Below, in pieces: positions 37,477 to 49,844 of a DNA stretch of 64,000 nt (the stretch's first letter is position 1; the number at the start of each line of letters is the position of its first letter). This DNA comes from Pseudomonas sp. CBZ-4. Its GTDB lineage: Bacteria; Pseudomonadota; Gammaproteobacteria; Pseudomonadales; Pseudomonadaceae. A program made the position numbers and the translations under genes. The notes under the pieces are model-generated. The model worked only from the letters and a program-made list of their open reading frames with translations, was not told where the DNA came from and searched no databases. The stretch spans positions 1-64,000 of the forward strand of contig NZ_ANNV01000009.1 of NCBI RefSeq assembly GCF_000346755.1, given 5' to 3'.

Positions 37477-38642
37477 TATTTGCCCTCCGCAGCTTTAACA
37501 ACTTGTTGAGCAGCGTCGGTCAGGCTGGTAGCCGCGATGATGTTCAAACCGCTTTCTGCCAGTACTTTAGCGCCCAGTTCAGCGTTGTTGCCTTCAAGGC
37601 GAACAACAACCGGGATTTTCACGCCGACTTCTTTCACTGCACCGATGATGCCTTCGGCAATCATGTCGCAACGAACGATGCCGCCGAAGATGTTGACCAG
37701 TACTGCAGCGACGTTGGAGTCGGACAGGATGATCTTGAAGGCTTCGGTTACGCGTTCTTTGGTAGCACCACCGCCCACGTCGAGGAAGTTGGCTGGTTTG
37801 CCGCCATGCAGGTTGACGATGTCCATGGTACCCATGGCCAGGCCAGCACCGTTGACCATGCAACCGATGTTACCTTCCAGGGCTACGTAGTTCAGTTCGA
37901 ACTTGGCAGCGTGCGCTTCGCGCGGATCGTCTTGCGACGGATCGTGGAAAGTCTTCAGCTTAGGCTGACGGTACATGGCGTTGGCGTCGATGTTGATCTT
38001 GGCGTCGAGGCAATGCAGATCGCCGTCAGCCTTGATCACCAGCGGGTTCACTTCCAGCAGGGCCAGATCGTGATCCTGGAACAGTTTGGCCAGACCTACG
38101 AAGATCTTGGCGAACTGGGCAACTTGCTTGCCTTCCAGACCCAGCTGGAAAGCCAGCTCGCGACCCTGGAATGGCTGAGCGCCAACCAGTGGATCGATAG
38201 TGGCTTTCAGAATTTTTTCTGGGGTGTCATGGGCGATCTTCTCGATGTCCACGCCACCTTCGGTGGAAGCCATGAACACGATGCGACGGCTCGAACGGTC
38301 AACGACAGCGCCCAGGTACAGCTCTTTAGCGATATCAGTGCACGATTCAACCAGGATCTTGGTGACTGGCTGGCCATTGGCATCAGTCTGGTAAGTCACC
38401 AGACGCTTGCCCAGCCACTGCTGTGCGAAGGCCTTGGCGTCTTCTTTGCTGCGAACCAGCTTAACGCCGCCCGCTTTACCGCGACCACCAGCGTGGACCT
38501 GGGCTTTGACAACCCACTCGGTACCACCGATTTTGTCGCAAGCTTCTGCTGCTGCTTCCGGGGTGTCGACTGCGAAACCCTGGGATACTGGCAGGCCGTA
38601 TTCAGCGAACAGCTGCTTACCCTGATACTCGTGAAGATTCAT
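37476..38642 (-). CDS. sucC: succinyl-CoA synthetase (ligase) beta subunit
   Basis: 388 residues, the usual SucC length, starting [18 protein letters not shown] at 38642; an upstream in-frame extension is not conserved in type. The ATP-grasp domain shows [18 protein letters not shown]. The C-terminal flavodoxin-like half carries [13 protein letters not shown]. It partners SucD. It lies 204 nt after lpdG, with two stem-loops in between. Confidence 0.98.
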   Translation of the reverse strand: MNLHEYQGKQLFAEYGLPVSQGFAVDTPEAAAEACDKIGGTEWVVKAQVHAGGRGKAGGVKLVRSKEDAKAFAQQWLGKRLVTYQTDANGQPVTKILVESCTDIAKELYLGAVVDRSSRRIVFMASTEGGVDIEKIAHDTPEKILKATIDPLVGAQPFQGRELAFQLGLEGKQVAQFAKIFVGLAKLFQDHDLALLEVNPLVIKADGDLHCLDAKINIDANAMYRQPKLKTFHDPSQDDPREAHAAKFELNYVALEGNIGCMVNGAGLAMGTMDIVNLHGGKPANFLDVGGGATKERVTEAFKIILSDSNVAAVLVNIFGGIVRCDMIAEGIIGAVKEVGVKIPVVVRLEGNNAELGAKVLAESGLNIIAATSLTDAAQQVVKAAEGK

Positions 38643-38719
38643 GCTTTTTACCGTCTTCGTTAGGTACTGCGCATTCGGCGCTGCGCTCATTATGAGTGCC
38701 GCGCCACCTGTGACTGCTG

Positions 38720-38810
38720 CTTGCGCAACTTGCGGGGCTCAAGGCCCGTAAAGCTGCGCAAGGCTGCGTCCAGCGGATATTCCGCGGTGAGTCTTGCGCG
38801 CAAGGCTCAC
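38720..38810 (-). repeat. two stem-loops between lpdG and sucC
   Basis: An imperfect hairpin at 38720-38762 (CTTGCGCAACTT.. against ..AAGCTGCGCAAG) and a 24-bp inverted repeat at 38787-38810 with only one mismatch pair (GTGAGTCTTGCG / CGCAAGGCTCAC). No T run follows, so these look like RNA structures for processing or stability rather than terminators. Confidence 0.6.
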
Positions 38811-38846
38811 GACGGGCAACTCCGCCGTGGTTTCTTATTATCTCGC

Positions 38847-40379
<1,533 letters not shown>

Positions 40380-40382
40380 ATA

Positions 40383-41603
40383 TCAGATATCCAGCAGCAG
40401 GCGAGCCGGGTCTTCCAGCAGGTTCTTGATGGTCACCAGGAACGTCACGGCTTCTTTACCATCGATCAGGCGGTGATCGTAGGACAGTGCCAGGTACATC
40501 ATCGGGCGGATCACGACTTGGCCGTTGATGGCCATCGGACGCTGGATGATGTTGTGCATGCCCAGGATCGCAGCTTGCGGCGGGTTGACGATCGGGGTCG
40601 ACATCATCGAACCGAAAGTACCACCGTTGGTGATGGTGAACGTACCGCCGGTCATCTCGTCGATGCTCAGCTTGCCGTCACGGGCTTTCTTGCCGTAGCC
40701 GGCGATGCCGCCTTCGATTTCAGCCAGGCTCATCAGCTCGGCGTTACGCAGAACCGGTACTACCAGGCCACGGTCGCTGGACACGGCAACGCCGATATCT
40801 GCATAGCCGTGATAAACGATGTCGCTGCCGTCGATCGAAGCGTTGACGGCCGGGAAGCGTTTCAGCGCTTCGGTGGCCGCTTTCACGAAGAACGACATGA
40901 AGCCCAGGCGCACGCCGTTGTGGGACTTCTCGAACAGATCCTTGTACTTCGAACGCAGGGCCATGACTTCGGTCATGTCGACTTCGTTGAAGGTGGTCAG
41001 CATCGCCATGTTCGACTGTGCTTCAACCAGGCGCTTGGCCACGGTGGCACGAACGCGGGTCATCGGTACGCGCTTCTCGGTGCGGTCGCCAGCAGCGAAC
41101 ACAGGCGCAGCGGCAGCCGGGGCAGCAGCCTTGGCCGGTGCGGCGGCTGGAGCGTTTTTCTTCGCTTCAACAGCAGCAACCACGTCTTCCTTGGTCACGC
41201 GGCCGTCTTTGCCGGTGCCTTTGATGGAAGCCAGGTTGATGCCGTTTTCTTCAGCCAGTTGACGCGCGGCTGGAGCAGCGATCGGGTCTTCAGCGCCAGC
41301 AGCCGGAGCGGCAGCAGGAGCCGAAGCAGCCGGTGCAGCGGCGGCTGGAGCAGCGGCAGCAGCGCTGCCCTCTTCGATCGAACCCAGCACCTGGTTCGAC
41401 AGGACGGTAGCGCCCTCTTCAGCCACGATTGCGCCCAGTACGCCGTCAGCCTCGGCCAACACTTCCAGCACGACTTTGTCGGTCTCGATGTCGACGATCA
41501 GGTCGTCACGCTTGACGGCCTCGCCTGGTTTCTTGTGCCAGGTGGCAACGGTGCCATCGGCAACCGATTCCGGGAATGACGGGGCTTTGATTTCGATAGC
41601 CAT
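40383..41603 (-). CDS. sucB: 2-oxoglutarate dehydrogenase E2 (dihydrolipoyl succinyltransferase)
   Basis: 406 residues in three parts. The lipoyl domain (residues 1-80) has lipoyl-lysine K43 ([11 protein letters not shown]). The Ala/Pro-rich linkers and E1/E3-binding domain occupy about 100-150 ([13 protein letters not shown]). The catalytic core has H377 and D381 in DHRLIDG. It transfers succinyl groups to CoA. It lies 44 nt after sucA and is the core of the complex with SucA and LpdG. Confidence 0.98.
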   Translation of the reverse strand: MAIEIKAPSFPESVADGTVATWHKKPGEAVKRDDLIVDIETDKVVLEVLAEADGVLGAIVAEEGATVLSNQVLGSIEEGSAAAAAPAAAAPAASAPAAAPAAGAEDPIAAPAARQLAEENGINLASIKGTGKDGRVTKEDVVAAVEAKKNAPAAAPAKAAAPAAAAPVFAAGDRTEKRVPMTRVRATVAKRLVEAQSNMAMLTTFNEVDMTEVMALRSKYKDLFEKSHNGVRLGFMSFFVKAATEALKRFPAVNASIDGSDIVYHGYADIGVAVSSDRGLVVPVLRNAELMSLAEIEGGIAGYGKKARDGKLSIDEMTGGTFTITNGGTFGSMMSTPIVNPPQAAILGMHNIIQRPMAINGQVVIRPMMYLALSYDHRLIDGKEAVTFLVTIKNLLEDPARLLLDI

Positions 41604-41647
41604 TATCTGTGTGTCCTTAAAATTCGGTTTCAGTCAGCGCGAAGGCG

Positions 41648-44479
41648 TTAAACAGTGAAAGCATCTTGCAGCAGTTTTTCCTGCTGCTCGGCGTGCATCG
41701 ACGCATAACCACACGCAGGTGCAGCAGAAGCATCACGACCGGCGTACTCCAGGCCCAGGCCTGCTTTGTGGTTGCCGATACTGCGACGCAGGTGATGCTG
41801 GCTGCTGTACCACGCGCCCTGGTTCATCGGTTCTTCCTGGCACCACACCACATTGGTGAGGTTGGTGTAAGCCGCGATGGCTTCCATCAGGTCGTCTTCC
41901 GGGAACGGGTAAAGCTGCTCGATACGCACGATGGCGATGTCTTCGCGGCCTTCGGCACGACGTTTTTCCAGCAGGTCGTAGTAGACCTTGCCGCTGCACA
42001 GGACCAGGCGAGTCACCTTGGCTGCATCCAATGCATCGATTTCTGGAATCACGGTCTGGAACGAGCCTTCGGCCAGATCTTCCAGGGTCGAGATGGCCAA
42101 TTTGTGACGCAACAGCGATTTCGGGGTCAGCACTACCAGCGGCTTGCGCAGCGGGCGGATCACCTGGCGACGCAGCAAGTGGTAGATCTGGGCCGGGGTA
42201 GTCGGCACGCACACCTGGATGTTGTGCTCGGCGCACAGCTGCAGGTAACGCTCCAGACGGGCCGAGGAGTGCTCCGGACCCTGACCTTCATAACCGTGTG
42301 GCAGCAACATGGTCAGACCGCACAGACGGCCCCACTTGTGTTCGCCGCTGGTGATGAACTGGTCGATAACCACCTGGGCACCGTTGGCGAAGTCGCCGAA
42401 CTGGGCTTCCCAGATCACCAGCGCGTTTGGCGTGGTGGTCGAGTAGCCGTATTCGAACGCCAGTACGGCTTCTTCGGACAGGAACGAATCGTACAGGTCG
42501 AAACGTGGCTGGCCTTCGTACAGGTTCTGCAACGGGATGTAGGTGCCCGCGTCTTTCTGGTTGTGCAATACCGCGTGACGGTGCGAGAACGTACCACGGC
42601 CGATGTCCTGGCCGGTCATGCGGATCGGGTGACCTTCGAACGCCAGGGTCGCGTACGCCATGGTTTCGGCGTAACCCCAGTTGATCGGCAGGCCGCCGGC
42701 TTGCATCTTCTGACGGTCTTCGTAGATCTTGGCAACCTGGCGCTGTACGACGAAGCCTTCTGGAATTTCCAGCAGCTTGGCAGACAGTTCCTGCAAGGTT
42801 TTCAGATCGAACGAGGTGTCGTGACGCGCAGTCCAGGTGTGACCCAGGTACGGACGCCAGTCCACGAACAGCTCTTTGTTCGGCTCTTTGACCAGGCTCT
42901 TCACGACGTGCAGGCCGTTGTCCAAGGCGTTGCGGTATTCGTCGATCTTCGCCTGAACACGCGCATCGTCAACCACGCCGGCCTTGGTCAGGCTTTCGGC
43001 GTACAGCTCACGGGTGGTGCGCTGCTTCGTGATCTGCTGGTACATCAACGGCTGGGTGCCGCTAGGCTCATCCGCTTCGTTGTGACCGCGACGGCGGTAG
43101 CAAACCAGGTCGATCACCACGTCACGCTTGAACTGCATGCGGTAGTCAATGGCGAGCTGGGTCACGAACAGCACGGCTTCCGGATCATCACCATTCACAT
43201 GGAGGATCGGCGCCTGGATCATCTTGGCCACGTCGGTGGCGTACTCGGTAGAGCGCGCGTCCAGCGGGTTGCTGATGGTGAAGCCAACCTGGTTGTTGAT
43301 CACGATGTGAATCGTGCCACCGGTCTTGAAGCCGCGGGTCTGCGACATCTGGAACGTTTCCAGGACCACGCCTTGACCGGCGAATGCCGCGTCACCGTGG
43401 ATGGAAATCGGCAGGACTTTTTCACCGGTAGCGTCGTTACGACGATCCTGGCGGGCACGGACCGAACCCTCGACCACTGGAGAAACGATTTCCAGGTGGG
43501 ATGGGTTGAAGGCCATGGCCAGGTGAACTTCACCGCCGGTGGTCATCACGTTGGACGAGAAGCCCTGGTGGTATTTAACGTCACCGGAACCCAGCTCGAC
43601 CTTCTTCTTGCCTTCGAACTCGTCGAACAGTTCACGCGGGTTCTTGCCGAAGGTGTTGACCAACACGTTCAGGCGACCACGGTGAGCCATGCCGATCACG
43701 ATTTCCTTGGTGCCGTAGGAACCGGAACGCTGGATCAGCTCGTCGAGCATCGGGATCAGGCTTTCGCCGCCTTCCAGGCCGAAACGCTTGGTGCCCGGGT
43801 ATTTGGTGCCCAGGTATTTTTCCAGGCCTTCGGCAGCGGTTACGCGCTCAAGCAGATGGCTGCGTACGTCAGCGGACAACACCGGACGGCCGCGCACACC
43901 TTCCAGACGATGCTGGAACCAGTGGCGTTGCTCGGAATCGGTGATGTGCGTGAACTCGGCGCCAATGGTGCGGCAATATGTCTGCTGCAACGCTTCGTGA
44001 ATTTCGCGTAGGCTCGCTTCCTCTTTGCCGATGAACAGGTCGCCGGCACGGAAGGTCGTATCAAGATCGGCATTGGTCAAGCCGTAATGATTGATCGACA
44101 GGTCAGCAGGTGCAGGACGCTTCCAGAGCCCCAGCGGGTCAAGCTGGGCCGCCTGGTGGCCGCGCATCCGGTAAGCCTGGATCAGTCGCAGTACTTCAAC
44201 TTGCTTCTTCTCATGCTCACTGCTCACGCTGCCGGCGGAAACCGGTTGGGCGCGGCGCTGGTTCTTTGCCAGCAGCACAAATTGATCGCGAATTGTTGCG
44301 TGCGATACATCGGTGGCAGCGTTGCCGTCTGAAGACAACGTCTGAAATTTGGTGCGCCATTCTTCTGGCACAGCGTTAGGGTCGTGCAGGTAGAGCTCAT
44401 AAAGCTCTTCCACATAGGCAGCGTTACCACCTGAAAGATAGCCGCTGTTCCACATGCGCTGCATCACGCTTTCTTGCAT
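41648..44479 (-). CDS. sucA: 2-oxoglutarate dehydrogenase E1
   Basis: 943 residues, the typical SucA length. The N terminus (MWNSGYLSGGNAAYVEELYELY) is the E2-interacting segment. The ThDP region follows (GMAHRGRLNVL, GDAAFAGQGVV, NNQVGFT), and the C-terminal pyrimidine-binding part has HGYEGQGPEHSSARLERYLQ. It decarboxylates 2-oxoglutarate. It is preceded by a 261-bp gap after sdhB with a terminator-like hairpin, so suc may be expressed partly by read-through from sdh. Confidence 0.98.
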   Translation of the reverse strand: MQESVMQRMWNSGYLSGGNAAYVEELYELYLHDPNAVPEEWRTKFQTLSSDGNAATDVSHATIRDQFVLLAKNQRRAQPVSAGSVSSEHEKKQVEVLRLIQAYRMRGHQAAQLDPLGLWKRPAPADLSINHYGLTNADLDTTFRAGDLFIGKEEASLREIHEALQQTYCRTIGAEFTHITDSEQRHWFQHRLEGVRGRPVLSADVRSHLLERVTAAEGLEKYLGTKYPGTKRFGLEGGESLIPMLDELIQRSGSYGTKEIVIGMAHRGRLNVLVNTFGKNPRELFDEFEGKKKVELGSGDVKYHQGFSSNVMTTGGEVHLAMAFNPSHLEIVSPVVEGSVRARQDRRNDATGEKVLPISIHGDAAFAGQGVVLETFQMSQTRGFKTGGTIHIVINNQVGFTISNPLDARSTEYATDVAKMIQAPILHVNGDDPEAVLFVTQLAIDYRMQFKRDVVIDLVCYRRRGHNEADEPSGTQPLMYQQITKQRTTRELYAESLTKAGVVDDARVQAKIDEYRNALDNGLHVVKSLVKEPNKELFVDWRPYLGHTWTARHDTSFDLKTLQELSAKLLEIPEGFVVQRQVAKIYEDRQKMQAGGLPINWGYAETMAYATLAFEGHPIRMTGQDIGRGTFSHRHAVLHNQKDAGTYIPLQNLYEGQPRFDLYDSFLSEEAVLAFEYGYSTTTPNALVIWEAQFGDFANGAQVVIDQFITSGEHKWGRLCGLTMLLPHGYEGQGPEHSSARLERYLQLCAEHNIQVCVPTTPAQIYHLLRRQVIRPLRKPLVVLTPKSLLRHKLAISTLEDLAEGSFQTVIPEIDALDAAKVTRLVLCSGKVYYDLLEKRRAEGREDIAIVRIEQLYPFPEDDLMEAIAAYTNLTNVVWCQEEPMNQGAWYSSQHHLRRSIGNHKAGLGLEYAGRDASAAPACGYASMHAEQQEKLLQDAFTV

Positions 44480-44661
44480 GCTTGGTCACCCTCGATTTGG
44501 GGACACCACCGGCGAAAACACCGAGTTTGCTTGCAAAAGGCCAAGTGCAGCGACCAAAACAAGCCACTTAGGATCACGCTGATAGTTCGGGTACCAACCC
44601 GAATGCCCCTGCTTGTCTCATTTCTTCAAAATAAGAGCTGCGGCTTTGTAAGTCGCTGCTC

Positions 44662-44700
44662 AAGTTAAAACTACGGCGCCGGTTGAAGCCTGCGCCGTAG
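44662..44700 (-). terminator. hairpin with T run between sdhB and sucA
   Basis: CTACGGCGC (44671-44679) and GCGCCGTAG (44692-44700) form a perfect 9-bp stem, with TTTTAACTT following on the minus strand. It lies 41 nt after the sdhB stop and would act as a partial terminator, letting sdh mRNA exceed suc mRNA. Confidence 0.7.
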
Positions 44701-44740
44701 CATTTACGGGCACAACGGTCCTGCTTTGCTACAACGTCGG

Positions 44741-45445
44741 TTACACGCCGCTTTGCAGCAGCATGTTACGGATGTGACCAATGGCCTTAGTCGGGTTCAG
44801 GCCTTTGGGACATACGTTGACGCAGTTCATGATCCCGCGGCAGCGGAATACGCTGAACGGGTCATCCAGTGAAGCCAGACGCTCGGAGGTCTTGGTGTCA
44901 CGGCTGTCTGCCAGGAAGCGGTACGCTTGCAGCAGGGCAGCTGGACCCAGGAATTTATCCGGGTTCCACCAGAAGGATGGGCAAGAGGTCGAGCAGCAAG
45001 CGCACAGGATGCACTCGTACAGACCGTCAAGCTTCTCACGCTCTTCCGGGGACTGCAGACGTTCGATGGCCGGAGCCGGCGTGTCGTTCTGCAGGAACGG
45101 CTTAACTTTCTCGTATTGCTTGTAGAAGATGCTCATATCGACGACCAGGTCACGGATAACCGGCAAACCTGGCAGTGGACGAACGATCAGCTTGTTGCCT
45201 TTGACCACGGCGGACAGCGGCGTGATGCACGCCAGGCCGTTTTTGCCGTTGATGTTCATGCCGTCGGAACCGCACACACCTTCACGGCAAGAGCGACGAT
45301 ACGAGAAACCCTCGTCCTGCTCTTTGATCAGTGCCAATACATCCAGCACCATCAGGTCTTTACCACCGGTATCGACCTGGAATTCCTGCATGAACGGCGC
45401 GGCGTCCTGATCAGGGTTGTAGCGATAAACACTGACTTTCAACAT
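44741..45445 (-). CDS. sdhB: succinate dehydrogenase iron-sulfur subunit
   Basis: 234 residues from the ATG at 45445, spaced 8 nt from AAGGG; an upstream in-frame GTG at 45454 overlaps that site. The cysteine clusters for [2Fe-2S] (CREGVCGSDGMNINGKNGLAC), [4Fe-4S] (CILCACCSTSC) and [3Fe-4S] (CRGIMNCVNVCPKGLNP) are complete. It transfers electrons from SdhA to ubiquinone and lies 11 nt after sdhA. Confidence 0.98.
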   Translation of the reverse strand: MLKVSVYRYNPDQDAAPFMQEFQVDTGGKDLMVLDVLALIKEQDEGFSYRRSCREGVCGSDGMNINGKNGLACITPLSAVVKGNKLIVRPLPGLPVIRDLVVDMSIFYKQYEKVKPFLQNDTPAPAIERLQSPEEREKLDGLYECILCACCSTSCPSFWWNPDKFLGPAALLQAYRFLADSRDTKTSERLASLDDPFSVFRCRGIMNCVNVCPKGLNPTKAIGHIRNMLLQSGV

Positions 45446-45456
45446 GGCAGCCACCC

Positions 45457-47229
45457 TTAGTAAGTCCGAATCTTCGGTTCAAACGTCGGCACCGTCTTCG
45501 GCGAGAAGTTCACGGCACGCTTGGTTACGCGCTTGTCACCCGGGAAGTACAGGGTGTGGCACAACCAGTTTTCGTCGTCGCGATCTTCAAAGTCTTCACG
45601 GGCGTGGGCACCACGGGATTCTTTACGAACCTCGGCAGCGATGGCAGTCGCTTCGGCCACTTCCAACAGGTTTTGCAGCTCAAGGGCTTCGATACGCGCG
45701 GTGTTGAACGCCTGGCTCTTATCGTTGATCTTGACGTTGGCGATGCGCGTACGCAGGTCGGCCAACTGGGCAATACCCTTCTGCATGTATTCGCCGGTAC
45801 GGAACACACCGAAGTAGTTCTGCATGCAGCTTTGCAGCTCGCGACGCAGGGTTGCCACGTCTTCGCCGTCAGTCCGCTCGTTCAGAGCGTTCAGGCGCGC
45901 CAGGGCGGTTTCGATGTTGGCGTCGGTGGCGTCATCGTATTCGATGCCGTCAGTCAGCGCTTTTTCCAGGTGCAGGCCAGCAGCACGGCCGAATACCACC
46001 AGGTCGAGCAGCGAGTTGCCGCCCAGGCGGTTGGCACCGTGTACCGATACGCAAGCCACTTCGCCTACGGCGAACAGACCGTGGATGATCTCGTCGACGC
46101 CTTCGGCGTTCTGGGTGATCGCCTGGCCATGAATGTTGGTCGGCACGCCGCCCATCATATAGTGGCAGGTTGGAACCACTGGCACTGGAGCCAGCACCGG
46201 GTCAACGTGCGCAAAGGTCTTGGACAGCTCGCAGATACCTGGCAGGCGGCTGTGCAGCACTTCCTCACCCAGGTGGTCGAGCTTGAGCATCACGTGGTCG
46301 CCGTTCGGGCCACAGCCGTTGCCGGCGATGATTTCCTTAACCATCGAACGGGCAACAACGTCACGACCAGCAAGGTCTTTCGCGTTCGGAGCATAACGCT
46401 CCATGAAACGCTCGCCGTGCTTGTTGATCAGGTATCCACCTTCTCCACGGCAACCTTCGGTAACCAGTACACCGGCGCCGGCGATGCCGGTCGGGTGGAA
46501 CTGCCACATTTCGATGTCTTGTACCGGCACGCCAGCACGCAAGGCCATGCCGACGCCGTCACCGGTGTTGATCAGGGCGTTGGTGGTCGACGCGTAGATA
46601 CGGCCTGCACCGCCAGTCGCCAGCACAGTCGCCTTGGCGCGGATGTAGGTGGTTTCACCGGTTTCGATGCAGATGGCGATCACACCGACGAATGCACCGT
46701 CAGCGTTCTTCACCAGGTCCACAGCGTAGTACTCGTTCAGGAACGTAGTACCGGCTTTCAGGTTGCCCTGATAAAGAGTGTGCAGCAGCGCGTGACCGGT
46801 ACGGTCGGAAGCGGCGCACGTACGGGCAGCCTGCCCGCCTTTGCCGTAATCCTTCGACTGGCCGCCGAATGGACGCTGGTAGATACGGCCTTGTTCGGTA
46901 CGGGAGAACGGCAGACCCATGTGGTCCAGTTCGAACACCGCAGCCGGGCCTTCCTGACACATGTATTCGATAGCGTCCTGGTCACCGATATAGTCGGAAC
47001 CCTTGACGGTATCGTACATGTGCCAGCGCCAGTCATCGTTTGGATCGGCAGAGGCGATGGCGCAGGTGATGCCACCCTGGGCCGATACGGTGTGGGAACG
47101 GGTCGGGAACACCTTGGTGATCACGGCAGTCTTGTGACCGCCCTGGGCCAGCTGCAGCGCTGCGCGCATGCCAGCACCGCCGCCACCAATAATGATGGCG
47201 TCGAATGAAATAGTTGGAATGTTAGCCAT
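45457..47229 (-). CDS. sdhA: succinate dehydrogenase flavoprotein subunit
   Basis: 590 residues. The FAD fold is [17 protein letters not shown] near residue 13. The covalent-FAD His is H46 in [12 protein letters not shown]. Substrate-site motifs [21 protein letters not shown] and the active-site Arg region ([18 protein letters not shown]) are present. It oxidises succinate to fumarate on the cytoplasmic face of the inner membrane. It lies 3 nt after sdhD. Confidence 0.98.
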   Translation of the reverse strand: MANIPTISFDAIIIGGGGAGMRAALQLAQGGHKTAVITKVFPTRSHTVSAQGGITCAIASADPNDDWRWHMYDTVKGSDYIGDQDAIEYMCQEGPAAVFELDHMGLPFSRTEQGRIYQRPFGGQSKDYGKGGQAARTCAASDRTGHALLHTLYQGNLKAGTTFLNEYYAVDLVKNADGAFVGVIAICIETGETTYIRAKATVLATGGAGRIYASTTNALINTGDGVGMALRAGVPVQDIEMWQFHPTGIAGAGVLVTEGCRGEGGYLINKHGERFMERYAPNAKDLAGRDVVARSMVKEIIAGNGCGPNGDHVMLKLDHLGEEVLHSRLPGICELSKTFAHVDPVLAPVPVVPTCHYMMGGVPTNIHGQAITQNAEGVDEIIHGLFAVGEVACVSVHGANRLGGNSLLDLVVFGRAAGLHLEKALTDGIEYDDATDANIETALARLNALNERTDGEDVATLRRELQSCMQNYFGVFRTGEYMQKGIAQLADLRTRIANVKINDKSQAFNTARIEALELQNLLEVAEATAIAAEVRKESRGAHAREDFEDRDDENWLCHTLYFPGDKRVTKRAVNFSPKTVPTFEPKIRTY

Positions 47230-47232
47230 GAA

Positions 47233-47601
47233 TCAGATACCCCAAAGAATCTGCACACCCCAGACGAAGTAAGCGAACATCGCGACGCCGCAGACTGCCT
47301 GGAAGAGAAAACGTACTGCAGTCGCGGACTTGCCCAGCGCCATCGGCGTCAGGTAGTCGGTCGCGATGGTCCACATGCCAACCCAGGCGTGTGCGCCCAG
47401 GGCTACAAGGGCCAGCAGACTGAAGATTCGCATCGCATTGTGGGAAAACAGGCCATGCCATTGCTCATAGCTGATGCCTGGATTTGCGACGAGGTATCCG
47501 ATCAGGAAAATGAAATAAGCCGCGAGAACGACCGCAGACACACGCTGTGCCATCCAGTCATAGAGGCCCGAACGCGAAAGGTTCGTAACGCTGGTTACCA
47601 T
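47233..47601 (-). CDS. sdhD: succinate dehydrogenase hydrophobic membrane anchor subunit
   Basis: 122 residues from the ATG at 47601, with AGGAG 7 nt upstream. Three membrane helices are visible (about 20-42, 58-80, 95-118). The segment LGAHAWVGMWTIATDYL after helix two is the quinone/haem-side motif of the family. It overlaps the end of sdhC by 7 nt. It anchors SdhAB and forms the quinone site with SdhC. Confidence 0.95.
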   Translation of the reverse strand: MVTSVTNLSRSGLYDWMAQRVSAVVLAAYFIFLIGYLVANPGISYEQWHGLFSHNAMRIFSLLALVALGAHAWVGMWTIATDYLTPMALGKSATAVRFLFQAVCGVAMFAYFVWGVQILWGI

Positions 47602-47969
47602 ATCCAAACTCCTGCCAGAACGATCAGCACCACGGAAATGGCGATGATGATTTTCGAGCCCAGGCGGCCGCCTTCCAGCGTCTCACCGATACCCGCATCC
47701 ATGATCAAGTGGCGCACACCGGCTACCAGGTGATACAGCAGAGCGGACAGGAGGCCCCATGCTACGAACTTGGCCAGCGGGCTGGTCAAGCATGCCTTCA
47801 CCTCGGCGTAACCTTCCTCGGAACCCAGGGATTTGCTCAATGCATAAAGCATGATGCCCAAGCCCAGGAACAGGATGATGCCGGAAACACGGTGCAGGAA
47901 CGACGTAACGCCGGTGATGGGGAGTTTGATGGTCCTTAGGTCTAGGTTTACAGGTCGTTGGCTATTCAC
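47595..47969 (-). CDS. sdhC: succinate dehydrogenase cytochrome b556 subunit
   Basis: 124 residues with a GTG start (47969). It has three membrane helices, the signature GVTSFLHRVSGIILF with the quinone-site Ser/Arg, and HLVAGVRHLIMD carrying the haem b ligand His. It is the first gene of the sdhCDAB-sucAB-lpdG-sucCD run. A good sigma-70 promoter lies about 135 nt upstream. Confidence 0.96.
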   Translation of the reverse strand: MNSQRPVNLDLRTIKLPITGVTSFLHRVSGIILFLGLGIMLYALSKSLGSEEGYAEVKACLTSPLAKFVAWGLLSALLYHLVAGVRHLIMDAGIGETLEGGRLGSKIIIAISVVLIVLAGVWIW

Positions 47970-48104
47970 GGCTTTTTTTCACACTGAAGAGCCCCTAACA
48001 ATCAGGGCAAAGTTGTTGGGGAGTGCACTGGTCAGGTAAGCACCACCCAGGGAGTGCGACCCCCAATGAAAGCAAGCCCAAAAGCCCTTGGCGGTCGGTG
48101 GCCG

Positions 48105-48133
48105 AGTATAGACAGTTAGGTTACTAATGACAA
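48105..48133 (-). promoter_or_regulatory. sigma-70 promoter of sdhCDAB
   Basis: On the minus strand TTGTCA (48128-48133), 17 nt, TATACT (48105-48110): only two mismatches to consensus with ideal spacing. It would give a leader of about 130 nt before the sdhC GTG. Confidence 0.8.
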
Positions 48134-48247
48134 CGCGCGCACCTCACCCTAATAGCTGATTGCGCTGGCGGTATAAAAGGCGTAAATGGCAGGCAATTTC
48201 GAGGAAAAAGTACGGTTAAAGCCTTCTGGTGCAAGACTTTAGGCAAA

Positions 48248-48275
48248 TTGACATCTGGATTTATATCAATATAGT
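48248..48275 (+). promoter_or_regulatory. sigma-70 promoter of gltA
   Basis: A consensus TTGACA (48248-48253), 16 nt, then TATAGT (48270-48275). The predicted start is near 48282, about 52 nt before the ATG, which has AGGAGG. Confidence 0.8.
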
Positions 48276-48333
48276 GGTGCGGGCCCTGCGTGGGGGGTCT
48301 GTCTGATGATTTGAAGCATAAATAGGAGGCCAC

Positions 48334-49623
48334 ATGGCTGACAAAAAAGCGCAGTTGATCATCGAGGGCGCAGCCCCCGTCGAGCTGCCCATTTTAACCG
48401 GCACCGTTGGTCCCGATGTTATCGACGTACGGGGCCTGACGGCCACGGGCCGTTTTACATTCGACCCAGGCTTCATGTCGACCGCCTCTTGCGAGTCGAA
48501 GATCACCTATATCGATGGTGATAATGGCATTTTGCTGCATCGCGGCTACCCGATCGAGCAACTGGCCGAGAAATCGGACTACCTGGAAACCTGCTACCTG
48601 CTGCTAAATGGCGAACTGCCAACAGCCGAGCAGAAAGCCCAGTTCGTCAGCACCGTGAAGAACCACACCATGGTTCACGAGCAGTTGAAGACCTTCTTCA
48701 ACGGCTTCCGTCGCGACGCCCACCCGATGGCCGTCATGTGCGGTGTGGTCGGCGCCCTGTCGGCCTTCTATCACGACTCCCTCGACATCAATAACCCGCA
48801 GCATCGCGAAATTTCCGCGATCCGCCTGGTTGCCAAGATGCCGACCCTGGCCGCAATGGTTTACAAGTACTCCATGGGCCAACCCATGATGTACCCGCGC
48901 AACGACCTGACGTACGCGGAAAACTTCCTGCACATGATGTTCAACACCCCGTGCGAGATCAAACCGATCAGCCCGGTGCTGGCCGCAGCGATGGACAAGA
49001 TCTTCATCCTCCACGCCGATCACGAGCAGAACGCATCGACCTCCACCGTGCGCCTGGCAGGTTCCTCGGGTGCCAACCCGTTCGCCTGTATCGCCGCCGG
49101 TATCGCTGCACTGTGGGGCCCTGCCCACGGCGGTGCGAACGAAGCCGTATTGACCATGCTCGATGAAATCGGCGATGTCTCGAACATCGACAAGTTCATC
49201 GCCAAGGCCAAGGACAAGAACGACCCGTTCAAGCTGATGGGCTTCGGTCACCGGGTCTACAAGAACCGCGACCCGCGCGCCACCGTGATGAAAAAGACCT
49301 GCGACGAAGTGTTGAAGGAGCTGGGCATCAAGAACGATCCGCAACTCGAACTGGCCATGCGCCTGGAAGAGATCGCCCTGACCGACCCGTACTTCATCGA
49401 ACGCTCGCTGTACCCGAACGTCGACTTCTACTCGGGGATCATCCTCAAGGCAATCGGCATTCCAACCAGCATGTTCACCGTGATCTTCGCCCTGGCGCGG
49501 ACCGTGGGCTGGATCTCCCACTGGAAAGAAATGCTCTCCAGCCCGTACAAGATTGGCCGCCCGCGCCAGCTGTACACCGGCTACGAGTCGCGTGACATCA
49601 CCAAGCTGGAAGATCGCAAGTAA
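48334..49623 (+). CDS. gltA: citrate synthase (type II, hexameric)
   Basis: 429 residues. It condenses oxaloacetate and acetyl-CoA. Catalytic residues are H265 ([10 protein letters not shown]), H306 ([13 protein letters not shown]) and about D364 (NVDFYSG). [10 protein letters not shown] is also typical. The N-terminal beta domain (residues 1-50) marks the NADH-regulated Gram-negative type II form. It is divergent from the sdh operon, with an intrinsic terminator at 49643. Confidence 0.98.
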   Translation: MADKKAQLIIEGAAPVELPILTGTVGPDVIDVRGLTATGRFTFDPGFMSTASCESKITYIDGDNGILLHRGYPIEQLAEKSDYLETCYLLLNGELPTAEQKAQFVSTVKNHTMVHEQLKTFFNGFRRDAHPMAVMCGVVGALSAFYHDSLDINNPQHREISAIRLVAKMPTLAAMVYKYSMGQPMMYPRNDLTYAENFLHMMFNTPCEIKPISPVLAAAMDKIFILHADHEQNASTSTVRLAGSSGANPFACIAAGIAALWGPAHGGANEAVLTMLDEIGDVSNIDKFIAKAKDKNDPFKLMGFGHRVYKNRDPRATVMKKTCDEVLKELGIKNDPQLELAMRLEEIALTDPYFIERSLYPNVDFYSGIILKAIGIPTSMFTVIFALARTVGWISHWKEMLSSPYKIGRPRQLYTGYESRDITKLEDRK

Positions 49624-49642
49624 GCATCGCTTAGCTGCACTG

Positions 49643-49675
49643 AAAACGGCCTCCCTTAGTGGAGGCCGTTTTTGT
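49643..49675 (+). terminator. intrinsic terminator of gltA
   Basis: AAAACGGCCTCC (49643-49654) pairs with GGAGGCCGTTTT (49661-49672) and is followed by further T residues. Confidence 0.92.
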
Positions 49676-49696
49676 TTGTGTCGCCTGCTCCACCGC

Positions 49697-49780
49697 CATC
49701 GCAGGCAAGCCAGCTCCCACATTTGACTGCATTCCAAGGGATGTACCCGGTCGACTGTGGGAGCTGGCTTGCCTGCGATG
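49697..49780. repeat. REP pair, type B (GGATGTA spacer)
   Basis: CATCGCAGGCAAGCCAGCTC and its inverse enclose the spacer TTGACTGCATTCCAAGGGAT.., which itself contains CATTCC..GGATG. It lies between the gltA and actP terminators in a convergent gap. Confidence 0.9.
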
Positions 49781-49811
49781 GCGACAGCCCAGACAACACA
49801 GAACCCCAGGC

Positions 49812-49844
49812 AAAAAAATACCCCGGCCTTGCGACCGGGGCATT
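49812..49844 (-). terminator. intrinsic terminator of actP
   Basis: On the minus strand TGCCCCGG..CCGGGGTA is followed by seven T residues. It lies 20 nt after the actP stop. Confidence 0.9.

Larger units (their letters stand above)
47970..48333. other. 364-bp divergent control region sdhC/gltA
   Basis: The gap contains two oppositely oriented promoters whose -35 boxes are about 115 bp apart. The segment 48134-48247 between them is the likely place for shared regulators, but I see no strong palindrome. The long sdhC leader (47970-48100) shows no obvious terminator. Confidence 0.6.
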
